From Lactarius indigo (taxonomy: Eukaryota > Basidiomycota > Agaricomycetes > Russulales > Russulaceae), in assembly GCA_025766275.1 (NCBI GenBank), contig JAFKAC010000109.1, forward strand, positions 1-64,000: DNA of 64,000 bases. The letters run 5' to 3'. The notes under the pieces are model-generated. The model worked only from the letters and a program-made list of their open reading frames with translations. It was not told the origin of the DNA and searched no databases. The translations under genes and the position numbers were made by a program. Below are positions 13,920 through 25,292 of this stretch, one piece after another (the stretch's first letter is position 1; every line of letters starts with the position of its first letter).

Positions 13920-15775
13920 CTAGTCGTAGTTGTAGTCGTGGCGGGCGCGCTTGCTCGCCATCCGGATGTGCTCTCCATACTTGTAAAGCAGAATAGGGAT
14001 AGGAACAAAGGCGCACGCGAGAAGTGCGAGAACCGTGCTCGCCCTTCCGACACCGAGGTTGCGATACATAGCCCTGGCGAAGAGAGGGAACGCGGCGCCG
14101 AACATAGATCGAATACAGTCGTTTCCGGCAAGCACGCTAGCCGCGTAGGCAGGATAGGCGTCGGCGAGGTAGTTCAAAACTGCGTTCTGTCATGGTAGAA
14201 CGATAAGAAGTCAGTTTGTACTGTAAGAGAGCATTGACAAAACAGCACTCACGAAAAGAAGTAGTGCCGCGATACCGAACAGGCTAGAGCCAATGATCGG
14301 GACAATCCAGTGCACGCTTGCTCGCGATGTCCATCCGAACCAGAACAGACAGACAGGGAGTACCGACGCACCAACTATCGCGATGGGCATCCGCTCCTCA
14401 GGCTTCAGTTCGCCCTTAGTGTTGTACTTGGGCTCTTGCACAAAATATAGGTATGCGAAGAAAGGAGGTATGATCACGCAGGTGCCGATGAGAATGCCGA
14501 GGAAGGACAAGCCGAGCATCTGCTCGCGCCAGTGATAGATGCCGACGAAAACGATCGGGAACGACTCGAAGAATATGTAAAGAAGGGAGTAGATGAGAGC
14601 GATGTAGATGTTGAAGATGAAGACAATCGGCTCTTGGAAGTTGAGGGAGAACGGGCGAATGAGGGCGTCGACGGCAACATCTCGGGCTGTCATAGCCGCT
14701 GCAGCAATCTCGGAAGCTGACTTTATCGACGGATTTCCTGTCGCTTTGCGAAGACGCCTGGCTCGACGGTAGAGGATGTTGGCTGCGGATGTCTCCGGAA
14801 AGAAGAAGAATAGCAAGACGAGTGTGGCGCCAGCGAGCCACATGATCTCCCAAATCGTCCAACGCCAGCCTTCGACGTGGGCAGCGAAGCCACCGACTAA
14901 CGGACCAAGGCTCGGTGCGGAAGTAGCGAAAAGGCCATAAATTGTCATTCCATAAGCCCGCTTCTTCGGAACGTAAAGGTCGGCGATAGTCGCTCCACCC
15001 GTTGCAAGAATCGGCGAACCAAAGAAACCGGTAAGAAATCGGAAGGTCATGAGCATACCATAGTTGGTAGCAAGAGCTGTGGGAACTTGCAACACGACGA
15101 ACATGGCGAGGGTGAAGATATAAATGGGCATGCGACCGATTTGGGGGACTTCGCTCAAAGGAGACCAAACCATCGGTCCTATAATGGATTCTGGATCAGA
15201 AGAAATCCGATATAATGATGTGTTATACATACCAAGCCCGTAACCGGCTACAAAGGTTGTTATTCCGGCAACGCCGGCGACGTTGCTGACATGGAACTCT
15301 GAAGTAACACCAGATATGCCTGCGGTGTAGACGGAGGCGCCAAGGTATACGGCGAAAGTCAGAAAGCACGCCTGGAACACGACCCATGCCTTCCTCCAGC
15401 TCGACCAGTTCTGCGGATTCTGATCCTATATGTGAGATAAGGACACAACAAGAACCAGCTCGTACATACATCCGGATCCGTTGGGCCATACCAATCTACC
15501 AGCAGGGTATCTTGGCCTTTCTCTGGACCTGCGTTGGCTGGAGATGTTGCGATGGTGGTCACCTCAGAAACCATCGACGTGTCCTTAGAGCTGCCAGTGG
15601 AACCGTCATTGAGGGTGAGCAAGGGGGATTCCCCTGGCGAGGCAAATGTTAGACGCTTGCATTGCCAGCATTCTGGAAGCTCTCTCTCATCAGGGTGAGG
15701 GATAATTCGTGACCCAAACGCCAAGCGGAGGGTATAAGCAAAGAAGGTATCGTGAAATGCAGTTGTTACGGGCAT
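13920..15775 (-). CDS. MFS transporter, DHA1 polyamine (TPO-like) type, copy 2
   Basis: Close paralogue of 8582-10430 with identical exon structure: 15775-15470, 15419-15233, 15178-14253 and 14186-13920. Landmarks are DWYGPTDPD spliced to NPQNWSSWRKAWV, GYGLG spliced to PMVWSPLSEVPQIGRMP, FRFLTGFFGSPILATGG, ANILYRRARRLRKATG, FESFPIVFVGIYHWRE and a C-terminus of charged residues ending YNYD. One intron happens to lack an in-frame stop, so an uninterrupted frame from 15380 to 14211 reads through it; the spliced version is preferred because it restores the family GYGLGPMVW motif. No disruption was seen. It lies about 3.5 kb upstream of the first copy and has no oxidase partner immediately downstream, only the methyltransferase fragment. 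Confidence 0.88.
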
Positions 15776-16873
15776 CTAGAAGAGTCAGATCTAGATAGAG
15801 TCGGATGTGGAGAAGAGATTGTACGGTGGGAGAGAACGAGTCTAAGTTTTGAGTCCATCTCTGGTGGTTAAATAATGAAACTCTCGGTCGAAAACGGCGT
15901 TTGTGAGGACTGTGTAGATGCGTAGACTCGTTATACGTTCGGCAAGAGTCATGGCAGTGGATATGGATAGGCTGCCCACATGCGCCCATTAATTATTTTC
16001 CTTTTTTGTCCATGATTAAATATTCAACTTGAGATCGGACTTTGCTTGTGCAGCTCCGTCATGGTAAGTATAACCCTTGTGCCGTGTACCTCACTTAGTG
16101 TGAATACTAACAACAGCCGGATCCAAGACTGCTCGCATAAGGTCACTTTTTTACTAGTTGATGTACTCCTCAAGTGTGTCTGATAGTACTAAGGAAACGC
16201 CAGTAACCTTTTTTTTTTCCTGACCCATCTGTGCCCGACTTCGATGCCAAACGCTACGTGCTCAGAAAATACTCGTGGTATATGTCACGATGCGACGTGG
16301 AGGTACGCTTCTACGTCTAAATCCTCTGTAGTGCTAGCGCGATTTTTGGCCCGGGCCTACCACCTGGCGCCACTTCTTCACAAGTCAGCCGGAAATCACA
16401 ATACGGTATCAAGCCTTGACAACTCGACTGCTGTAGTAGCGCAGTCCTGGAATCGCAAATCCTGGGCGTGTCGTATATACTGCTCGGACCTGCAACACTA
16501 TCTCCGGTGGCGGAAGTATAAAACCGGCTTGCTAGCTACGCATGCCCCCTTCTTCCCGTGGCACTTGCTTCCGTTCGCTGTGCTTGGCACCTGGAGAAAT
16601 GGACGTAACTGATTTAGAGCGTGCTACCCGATCTCTCCTCACGCTAGTGGTTTCCCACTGATTTGGTGGCTGGAAGCCCTGGTGCTTAAATCACACAGCA
16701 TTCTGGATACATACGCCCTCGTCTTTGTGCCAAAGGTTATGACTACGTGGTTCACTCATCTTTGGGGAGCCAGGAAGGCGTACATATTGCCATCAAGTAA
16801 CGAAATTCACAGAGAAAAGGAGGTCATTGTCTCTGGCTCTTGGGTTGTTTTGGCATAGTGTTCAAAGGCCTGC
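15776..16873. other. Intergenic region, upstream of transporter copy 2 and left of LINE 1
   Basis: Contains the transporter promoter side and a diverged copy of 11.9-12.4 kb (see that entry). A 122-codon frame at 16244-16612 (plus) is not recognisable. The right end, immediately before 16874, is the target of the LINE insertion. Confidence 0.4.
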
Positions 16874-16887
16874 AACAGCCATGAATC
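16874..16887. repeat. Left target-site duplication of LINE 1
   Basis: AACAGCCATGAATC here is repeated at 33906-33919, directly after the poly(A) tail (the leading A's merge with the tail). This fixes the 5' end of the element at 16888. The duplicated target contains an ATG (16881) that happens to be in frame with ORF1. Confidence 0.9.
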
Positions 16888-17018
16888 CATCCCTTCTTTC
16901 CTTCGTACCACCACCATCTCCTTTAAGCGCTGGTACTGGTATAGCTACTCATCGACCAATACATCCCCTGCAACCAGACAAGGAACACGCTTGGTGTCCT
17001 CGCGACCCTTGTCCAGCT

Positions 17019-20000
17019 ATGATCCACCCGGATCCACCCCCTGACCTCCCCCCCGACGCCCTCGACGAGGGAAACCTCTACTTCGATCACTTCTCAACCC
17101 CCCCCCTCACCAACCCTGATACATACACCGCAATTACCGTAAACGAGTCAATTGCACCAATGCCCCCCTCTGAAGGGATCCCCGGCACTGCTGTCAACCC
17201 GCTCTCCATCCCCAGCACGCCCCCTCCGATCCACGTAGACCAGGACTCGAGGATGAACTCCCCTGAGTCGGAGGAAAGCACACACCCTGCTGTCCCACCG
17301 GCAGGACAACACGCCCCTCCCCCCGATCTTCCGGAAACCCCGGAAGAAATCATTATCAGGGGTCGAAACACATCGAGGACGCCCCGTGTTAATACGCGTC
17401 GCCTCTCTAACGCCTCAGTCTGGTCCCACATCTCCGAAGAACCTGCCTCTTCCCACTCACGTTCCCCTACACGCTTCTCCTCCCCTCCGCCTCCACTCAC
17501 CATGAACGCTGACTTCACACAGGCCCTGGCTGGGAATGCTATGCCTCCCCCTATGTCAATCCACGCCTCAAACGCCAAATACGGCACAGAACTCACTAGC
17601 TCCCTCGATCTCAACAACGAGTATCAAGTCATCGGTTTTGAAGCCAACGATCAAATGCTCAAAGAAGAATTTACCCGAGAGATCAATGACGTCGTCATGG
17701 GATTCTCCCAATATTACCTCACCGGACCGCTCCAGTTCCGGTTTGATAACGACTTTTCCTTCCGTCAAGAAAATCTCCAAACAGCATCTTTACTCACCCT
17801 ACAGGCTCTGGATACCGGCACCGCCTTCAAGGAAGGTGAAACTGCAGTCTCTATGCTGACCCCTCAAGCTTGGCACCGCCTCGTCATGGCTACCTTGGCA
17901 GCCATACTAAGAGGTCACTTGCGCTCCCCAAACAGAGCCACAAACGGCAACAAATCCCTTAACTGGGCCACTGACTCTTTTGTCGTCAGCGCTGATATCC
18001 CTAAACCGCTCTCTGAAGGAGGTGCAATCAGGGCTATGGCCCTGCAGTTAGCAGGATATTACGACACCAAACGGTCTAACCCGCTCCACACGTCTCCAGA
18101 CGAATTTTTCTCCTCTCTGATTGAGAAACAGACTCACACTCTGCAGCGTATAGTCAACCGCTCCACTAAGATCAGCCAACAAGCTCATGATAGCATCACT
18201 CATAGCGATGAAGATATGGAACAGATCCGTAACAAGGTTAAGGAGTCTATCTTCCAATCCCTCAACGCCGAAGCCCTCAACGACCTCGACACATGGCGGG
18301 AAATATACCGCGAAGAATTCAAAGAAGTTATGCAGAAATGGATCGCCTCCAACAACTTCGCATCCCCGGACGCCTGCTTCATCAAACCGGATGTCAAACA
18401 GAAGGCTCGGGCCAAATCAGTGACCCCGGAACAAGAGCTCAACATCTCTCAGATCGAATCCCTAGTCCGCACGGACTGTCAAGTCCAAATCGACGTCATG
18501 AGAAGAGACCTGCTTAACGAAATGAAACTCACAATGGAGAAAGAGATCGCTGACCTACGCTCTAACGAGTTCACCCGCATGCACGCGGAACTCATCGCTA
18601 ACATCCAATCCGAAGCTGACTCTTTCAGGGAAGCTGAGTTCAACCGCCTCAAGACCATCGCTCTCCAACAAGTCAACACAGACATCGCTGCCCTGAAGGC
18701 TCAATATACAGCGGAACACGAAGCGTATGTAAGGGACAAACGCGATAAAGTTCGTAAAGATCTCAAGGCATGGAAGGTACGCCACGCCAACTCTCGAGGT
18801 CTCGCCCTTCTACGGGCAGAAGCAAAGAAACTAGGCTACGACCTAGTAGCTAACTCCACAGACGCCTTCAAACCTGACTCCGACCCCGTACGAGCTGAGG
18901 AAGACTGGCTGCCATCTTCGCGCGCCTCTTCCCGCAGTTCTTCTAGGGCCGCATCTGTCGAACGGGCGGCGCCCACTACACCGCCTCTCGCCCCTCTTCG
19001 CACGGACCCCAACGTGACGCCCACCCCTGTTCGAATCAAACGCGTCCGAACAGACGACCTCCAGGAACCCCAATCCGACATCACCATCGAACTTCCTCCC
19101 CTCCCCGACACTCCTGTGGTCCCAACAAATCTCTTCCCATCATACGCCGTCCCTGAACAAGATCCCCTCCCTCCTGCGGAGCAGGTTCACCTCGTCACAT
19201 CTGACCACATGATCCAGGATCACCCCCTGGATGTCCTCTCTGACAAACTTGCCGACAATGGCGGAGTCAAGGCTTCCATGCACGCGGTTACGCGCGAAAC
19301 GGATTCAAACAGCCACCAAGAAGTCCCGACCCCCTCTATGTCGTTAGATGCTCCTTCTCCACCCGCTGCGCCGCCTGCGGAAGAAAGTGAGCTCATGACG
19401 ATGATGAGGATGGTCATGGGTACCATCACTCGCCTAGAAGCCCAAGTCTCCGCGCAAGACTCGCGCATAAATGATTTCATCGCTGGCAAACCCAGCAAAG
19501 CAGGACAGAAAGCAGCTAAACGTTCCGAGGCGGTGACAGCCCCTCCTAACGCCAACACTGCGAGTACGTCGGCCGGTGCAATGGATGAGACTCTGAGTCC
19601 TCGGACCCGAGTTGATGACCCTGCGCCCGCCGTGCCCACTGCGAGCGCTCCCCCCTCTCAACGCCCCCCACCCCCTCCTGTTAACCGGTCCACACGACCC
19701 GGCCCTACCGCATTGATTCCCCCCTCCTGGTCCGCAATCGTCACCAAGAAAGCTGTCTCACAACAAGCGAACAACTCAACGCTGTCACGCCAGGTCACCT
19801 CATCCACCGGACGCAACAATGCCGGCAAGAGCGGTGGTGACGCTGCCGCGAGAAGGGCGAAGTCCAACACCACCGAAGTTACTGTCATTCGGGGTCAAGG
19901 ACTCACGAACGAGCAACTCGAAACCACCATCCGAAACACCCCCCCATCTGTTATTGTAAACACTGCTCGATCGGAGATCGAGCGTTTGACGTCCTCCCCC

Positions 20001-21716
20001 ATCGTTCTCCTAGACGGACGCTGGTCCCTTCACCAGTCCTCCAACAATTTCGTCTACCGCATTGCGGGTACCATCCCCTTCCGCACCATTCTTTCCTTCT
20101 CCGCTGCACTTATAAACCCGCTTAAGACCGGACGCCTCATCCCGAACGACGGCTGGACGTACGCACAGATTAGGAAAACCCCCACCACGGACGCTGACGG
20201 ATCCATCCACGACTCCGACCAACTCACGGAAGAACTGAGGCGCAATCCGGTCTTTTCCGATGCCTGTATCTGTATCCCTCCCCACTGGCAAGCAAACCCC
20301 AATAACCTTCCCAACGTAACCCACTCGACAGTTAAACTTGCCTACGTCGATGAGGATGGCTCTATAGCCAAACAAGTCAAACGCGACGGTTTGTTCATGT
20401 TCAGTGAACCGGTCCACTTCGTCATCACTGGGGACAATCCCACCCTTATCATGTGTGGCCGCTGTCATAAGATAGGCCACGCTACCGACACCGCTGCCTG
20501 CCAAGTTCCCCGTAACTCCATTGTCTGCCACATCTGCGGCGGCTCCCACCACGCCAACCAGCATGCTTTCCACTGTCCCCGCTCTAACGAACACAAGGAG
20601 GCCGGTCGCTGCTTCTGCCGCTTCTCATGCCTCAACTGCAAGAGCCCTAAACACAACGCTCGCTCTATGCAATGCCCACTCAAGCTCACCTTCAAACCCC
20701 CCCCAATTGCGTCCATCTCCTCCTCCCCTGCTGCCCCCTCCGCACCCTCTGTCAAGGGTAAAGAGAAGGCTCCCCCACCCCCGGCTGCGGACCCATCGGG
20801 TACGCCAGCGTCTGCAGGTGCTGGGCCCCAGGCTAGGGTCGACGATTTGGAAGCTGAACCATTCATCCCAGTCACGCACAAGACAAACCGGAAAAAGCGA
20901 GGCACAGTGGCCAGACACAACTCCAATATCCCGGGGTCTGCGTCTTTTGCGACAAACAAAGGACGTATCACATCTAAGATCCCGGCCCGTCCTCTAACCG
21001 CCCAGTCTGCTCCCCCCGCCCCTCATACGGTAGGCGGTGCTTTCGCCAACGCCCCAAACGGCCTGCCCGACTGGAAATCAGTTCCGGTCATTTTCGACCA
21101 ACACGTAGCCACCATACAAGAAACCCAGAAAGCTTTCCGTGCTCTTGTGCCTATGGCTGAGTACGACGAAGAGCTCGAATTCCTAAACAACTTAGACATC
21201 GAATGGAATGGTAAAGGAGACGGTAAATTCATCGGTATAGACAGCATAGAGGCACGCCTCGCCGTCAAAGCTAACTTCCCACTTCGTTCCCAACATATCC
21301 GAGACCACTACCGGCTCCTCCACCCTGATAAAAACGCAGACGTAGAGCTCGAAAGTATAGCTGACCAGTACAGACTGGACGAAAACACTCCCACACCTCT
21401 AACAGCACGACTCTACCTCCTCCATTCCATCCCACGGGAACAACGTTTCGCGGCAGCCAACGAGGTGTTCGTCCCCGAACCCTCCCCAGAAGAACTCGCC
21501 AAACAAAACGTGCTCAAAAGCAAAATCATCGACGTTCTTTTCCTCCTTTTCAGAAAAGATGTCATCATATCACCCGCAATCTCTGAATTTTTGGTTAACG
21601 CGATTGACTTCCGCTACTTCACAGCCCTCCCCTCTCAACTAGAACAGTGGAAAGTCATCGAAGAAATCCTCTCCTCTTTCAACGACATCAGCGCCAACCC
21701 TACTAACCTCGTTTAA
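17019..21716 (+). CDS. LINE 1 ORF1 (gag-like nucleic-acid-binding protein)
   Basis: About 1565 residues from the first ATG inside the element (17019). The frame is open further left to 16827, but the ATGs at 16827 and 16881 lie in host or target DNA. The N-terminal third is proline/serine-rich. A charged, probably helical middle (around residues 450-650) follows, then another proline-rich stretch. Three CCHC-like knuckles lie around residues 1145-1225 (CGRCHKIGHATDTAAC, CHICGGSHH..., CLNCKSPKHNARSMQC), typical of RNA chaperone-like LINE ORF1 proteins. Near residue 1430 the segment IRDHYRLLHPDKNAD resembles helix II and the HPD loop of a J-domain. The stop TAA is two bases before the ORF2 ATG (TAAATATG), suggesting termination-reinitiation coupling. 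Confidence 0.85.
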   Translation: MIHPDPPPDLPPDALDEGNLYFDHFSTPPLTNPDTYTAITVNESIAPMPPSEGIPGTAVNPLSIPSTPPPIHVDQDSRMNSPESEESTHPAVPPAGQHAPPPDLPETPEEIIIRGRNTSRTPRVNTRRLSNASVWSHISEEPASSHSRSPTRFSSPPPPLTMNADFTQALAGNAMPPPMSIHASNAKYGTELTSSLDLNNEYQVIGFEANDQMLKEEFTREINDVVMGFSQYYLTGPLQFRFDNDFSFRQENLQTASLLTLQALDTGTAFKEGETAVSMLTPQAWHRLVMATLAAILRGHLRSPNRATNGNKSLNWATDSFVVSADIPKPLSEGGAIRAMALQLAGYYDTKRSNPLHTSPDEFFSSLIEKQTHTLQRIVNRSTKISQQAHDSITHSDEDMEQIRNKVKESIFQSLNAEALNDLDTWREIYREEFKEVMQKWIASNNFASPDACFIKPDVKQKARAKSVTPEQELNISQIESLVRTDCQVQIDVMRRDLLNEMKLTMEKEIADLRSNEFTRMHAELIANIQSEADSFREAEFNRLKTIALQQVNTDIAALKAQYTAEHEAYVRDKRDKVRKDLKAWKVRHANSRGLALLRAEAKKLGYDLVANSTDAFKPDSDPVRAEEDWLPSSRASSRSSSRAASVERAAPTTPPLAPLRTDPNVTPTPVRIKRVRTDDLQEPQSDITIELPPLPDTPVVPTNLFPSYAVPEQDPLPPAEQVHLVTSDHMIQDHPLDVLSDKLADNGGVKASMHAVTRETDSNSHQEVPTPSMSLDAPSPPAAPPAEESELMTMMRMVMGTITRLEAQVSAQDSRINDFIAGKPSKAGQKAAKRSEAVTAPPNANTASTSAGAMDETLSPRTRVDDPAPAVPTASAPPSQRPPPPPVNRSTRPGPTALIPPSWSAIVTKKAVSQQANNSTLSRQVTSSTGRNNAGKSGGDAAARRAKSNTTEVTVIRGQGLTNEQLETTIRNTPPSVIVNTARSEIERLTSSPIVLLDGRWSLHQSSNNFVYRIAGTIPFRTILSFSAALINPLKTGRLIPNDGWTYAQIRKTPTTDADGSIHDSDQLTEELRRNPVFSDACICIPPHWQANPNNLPNVTHSTVKLAYVDEDGSIAKQVKRDGLFMFSEPVHFVITGDNPTLIMCGRCHKIGHATDTAACQVPRNSIVCHICGGSHHANQHAFHCPRSNEHKEAGRCFCRFSCLNCKSPKHNARSMQCPLKLTFKPPPIASISSSPAAPSAPSVKGKEKAPPPPAADPSGTPASAGAGPQARVDDLEAEPFIPVTHKTNRKKRGTVARHNSNIPGSASFATNKGRITSKIPARPLTAQSAPPAPHTVGGAFANAPNGLPDWKSVPVIFDQHVATIQETQKAFRALVPMAEYDEELEFLNNLDIEWNGKGDGKFIGIDSIEARLAVKANFPLRSQHIRDHYRLLHPDKNADVELESIADQYRLDENTPTPLTARLYLLHSIPREQRFAAANEVFVPEPSPEELAKQNVLKSKIIDVLFLLFRKDVIISPAISEFLVNAIDFRYFTALPSQLEQWKVIEEILSSFNDISANPTNLV

Positions 21717-21718
21717 AT

Positions 21719-24700
21719 ATGCATAGTACAACCATACTATCTGTCAACATGCGCCGCCGCAACACGGCCACCCACGCCCTTTTACAAGAAGACTCCCAAC
21801 ACGACATCATATGCATACAAGAACCTTGGTTCAGCTCAATTGGCACGACCCGCAACGATCAAGCAAAGCACGGTGTGGACGTCCTAGGAGGGGCTAATAA
21901 CCCCAAATGGAACCTACATTATCCGTACTTCTCCAACAACAAACGCGCTAAAGTCATGATATATACCCGCAAGTACGACCGCCTTGCATCCAAATACCGA
22001 CTACACCCCGCACACATCATTCCCCGCCTCGACCTTTGCCACCACCCCTCACTAATGATTGTTGACGTATGTATTAACAACCAAACCTTCCGACTAATAA
22101 ACTTCTACAACGACGTAGCTGATGCAACAGCACTCCGCTCCCTACTCGATTTGGATACTGATCCCACCTTCCCCACAGTTTTAGTGGGCGATTTTAATCT
22201 CCACGCCCCACAATGGTCACCTCCGGGCTGGGCTCAATCCCCCAGCTCGAACAAACTGTTACAGTGGGCAGAAACTAACCTCTTCACGCTCGTCTCTCAA
22301 CCAGGTCTGCCCACCAGACGAGGTCTACAAAGCGAGCGCGAAAGTACTCTAGACCTTGTCTGGCGCAACGAAGCAACCGCTCCCCTCACTTTCACCGCCC
22401 CAGTAGTTGACTGGGAAGCCTCCATCGGCTCCGACCATGCTGGGATCCGCTTCGAGTGGGTTATCGCTGGTACTCACCGCGGGGACAAACAAGCACCCAA
22501 ACAGTTATTCTCTCCGGTCTTTCAAAATGATGAGGACGAGAAACGCTGGAAGAATGATATTATTTCCCGCCTCCCACCTCCGTGCTCTTCCACTAACGAG
22601 AATGACCTCGAAAACGCGGCCATAGACCTTCAAAACGCTATCATCACAGCGTGTCTTGCTCACATGCGTGTTAAAAACCCACAGACTGCACGCGGCAACC
22701 CATGGTGGGACCAAGAATGCCGCGAAGCCTCTAAGGCTGTCGCCTCTACCACTCATGATTCCGAAGACAGGCGTAAGAAAGTCAAACTCTTCCGCAAGCT
22801 CACTGCCCAGAAAAAGACGGCGTACTACAACAAAACCATATCGGAATCCCCTGTATGGGAAGTTGCCAAATGGCGTCACGGCCGCAGAACAGCGGGTATC
22901 CCCGCGCTTGTCGATACTGACGGTGTCCTTAAATTCACACAGGAAGAAATAGGCGCCATCCTCGCACGCAAATTCTTCGTTGAAGACCTAGGCGAAGTCC
23001 AACCCAACCAACCGGACGACCCCCCGCCAATTACAACAAGGACTTTTAACGAGATCCACGAAGAGGAAGTCCAACGCCTCCTAAACACATGCGACAACCA
23101 TTCGGCACCTGGGGAGACCGGCATCTCCTGGGCCATTTTAAAAATGGCCTGGGGCACCATTTCCCAACACGTTACCACTCTCTTTAACGCCTTACTCACA
23201 GCCCAGTATCACCCTTCAACGTGGAAAACAGCGGCAGTAGTTGTCATCCCTAAACCTGGGAAACCAAACTACCTCGTCTCCAAAGCATACCGTCCCATCT
23301 CCCTGATAGAGTGTGTTAGCAAACTGCTGGAAAAAGTAGTTGCCAAGCGGATCACCTTTTGCGCTGACAAATATTCCCTCCTACCCACCACACAGTTCGG
23401 CACGAGAGCGTTCTCGTCCACCATAGATGCGGGACTCACCCTTGTCCACGATGTCCAAGCGGCTTTCCGTCTCAACCGCAAATGCGCGGCGCTGCTTTTC
23501 GACATTAAAGGTTTCTTTGACCATGTTCACAGCGGTCGCCTTGTCGCCACACTCAAGAACCTTGGTTTCCCGCCGCAAATATATGGCTGGGTCCAGTCTT
23601 TCCTCAACAACCGACGCGTCGAAATGTCTTTCAACAGCAAAATGGACGACACCCGCTCTCAACCCATCGGCACACCTCAAGGCTCACCTATTTCACCAAT
23701 CCTCTCCGCCATCTACACCTCCACCCTCCTCAAGCTCACCCCGCCTCCCAACACCAACAATTCCACCCTAGGTATGTACGTAGATGACGGTATCGTCTTC
23801 GCCCACGGACATACATGGGACGAAGTTACCACCGCACTACGTGAACGCTATCGTGTATGCGAGGACTGGCTTAGACGCTCGAACCTCGAGTGTGAACCAG
23901 ATAAGACGGAACTAATCTTTTTTCTTAAGCCATGGTCCAGAAACTGCCAACCCCCGCCATCGAAACTCTTCCTCCCAGACCCCAAGCACCACACCTACTA
24001 CCCCGTCTCCGCTGTGGACAACCTCCGCTACCTCGGCTTCTTCATCAACCACAAACTCGACTGGAACCCTCACGTGGACACAATGTGCAACAGAGCGAGG
24101 GCATCAATCAAGTCTCTCCAACTATTAGGTAATACAAGACGAGGCATTTCATCAGCCAACTGGCGCCTCCTCTTCAACGCCATATGCCTCCCCGTACTAT
24201 CGTATGGTTGTCGATTGTGGATGACCAAAAAGCGCAACAAAGGACTGATCCTCAAAGTCCAAAAGGTAATCAATGATGGGGTTAGATTAGTCTCTGGCTC
24301 TTTCCGCACGGCCCCAAGGGGACCACTCCACGAACTAACGCGCATCTTACCAGCGAAACAATACCTTGAGAAACTGACCGCCTCTTCCTCCCTCAGATTG
24401 TTCCGCGTTCCCCGAACCTCCCAACTCCTAACCCGTCTGGGGGAAGAGTGGGGAGGGGAGGTCCAGAGCGGCCCACACTCCAGCAATGGAGGGGTGGTGT
24501 GTAACAACATACTTCGGGTTAGGTCTGGACGTACCCAACAGCACCCCACTGCCTTGGAGGTTCTCGCGAGCTCGGTTGACCCACTGTTAACCGAGCACGT
24601 CGACGTCACAGCCGTCGCTCCCTGGGAGGTTCCTAACTGGGGTTCGCACGTCAACTGTGAGGGCAAGGGTGACCCCAAGCCCCGGAAGGAGTGGACAAAC

Positions 24701-25292
24701 CGACTCTACAGTCAGCAGTCCCCCGACCGCATGGTCATCCGACTGGTGACTAAAATCACCAACAAACACCGTTTCGATGACAAACACGTCGGGGGGGCTG
24801 CGATCCACGTCCAGTACGGCACGCGCCCCCCTCTAGTTAAATCTTGGGCAATGGGTACGGAGATGGAAGACAATGACGTAGCCCTGTTTGGCCTAGCCAA
24901 GACAGCGGAGTTCATCTCAGCTGAGTACTCACGTGACGCACCACATACTATAATCATCCTCTCCAACAACGAGAGCGCCATCACACACATATTAAACTTC
25001 CGCTCCCTCGAGAACCAGAGGGAATTACTTACATGGCATCGTGCCTTAACTTCCTTTTTCTCACAGCCCAGGGACACGAGGATTTCCCTTGTGTGGTCGC
25101 CTGTTGACCGGAAGAGAGCTCCCGACTCCAATGCCTTCAGGACTGTAGCGAATACCTGCAAATCAGCCCCACCATCCAAAGCCAACCCTATCCGATCCAT
25201 CACATGGGTCAAAAAACAACTCCGCGGTGCTGCCTTTCGCTCTTGGGGCGATGAATGGCGTACCAACATATCCAACATGTCCGCCCCCCGGG
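21719..25292 (+). pseudogene. LINE 1 ORF2, 5' part (endonuclease, reverse transcriptase), interrupted
   Basis: About 1190 codons before the chromovirus LTR. The N-terminal EEP endonuclease shows IICIQEPW, VGDFNLHAPQW and GSDHAGIRF. The reverse transcriptase shows AYRPISLIECVSKLLEKVV, LLFDIKGFFDHV, GTPQGSPISPILSAIY and GMYVDDGIVF (near residue 685). The C-terminal half has an RNase H-like segment (about residues 1010-1150: GGAAIHVQYG, IIILSNNESAI, LVWSPVD) in which the usual acidic positions look replaced. The frame runs into the LTR and stops at 25295-25297. The remaining codons lie at 33137-33563. It starts two bases after the ORF1 stop. Confidence 0.88.
25288..25292. repeat. Left 5-bp target-site duplication of the chromovirus
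   Basis: CCGGG directly before the LTR, repeated at 33137-33141 directly after the other LTR. Five-base duplications are usual for Ty3/Gypsy integrases. Confidence 0.9.

Noticed and set aside
14211..15380. Unspliced transporter frame reading through an intron
   Set aside because: The 54-nt segment between GYGLG and PMVW has proper splice sites, and removing it restores the family motif. The paralogue has a stop in the same intron.
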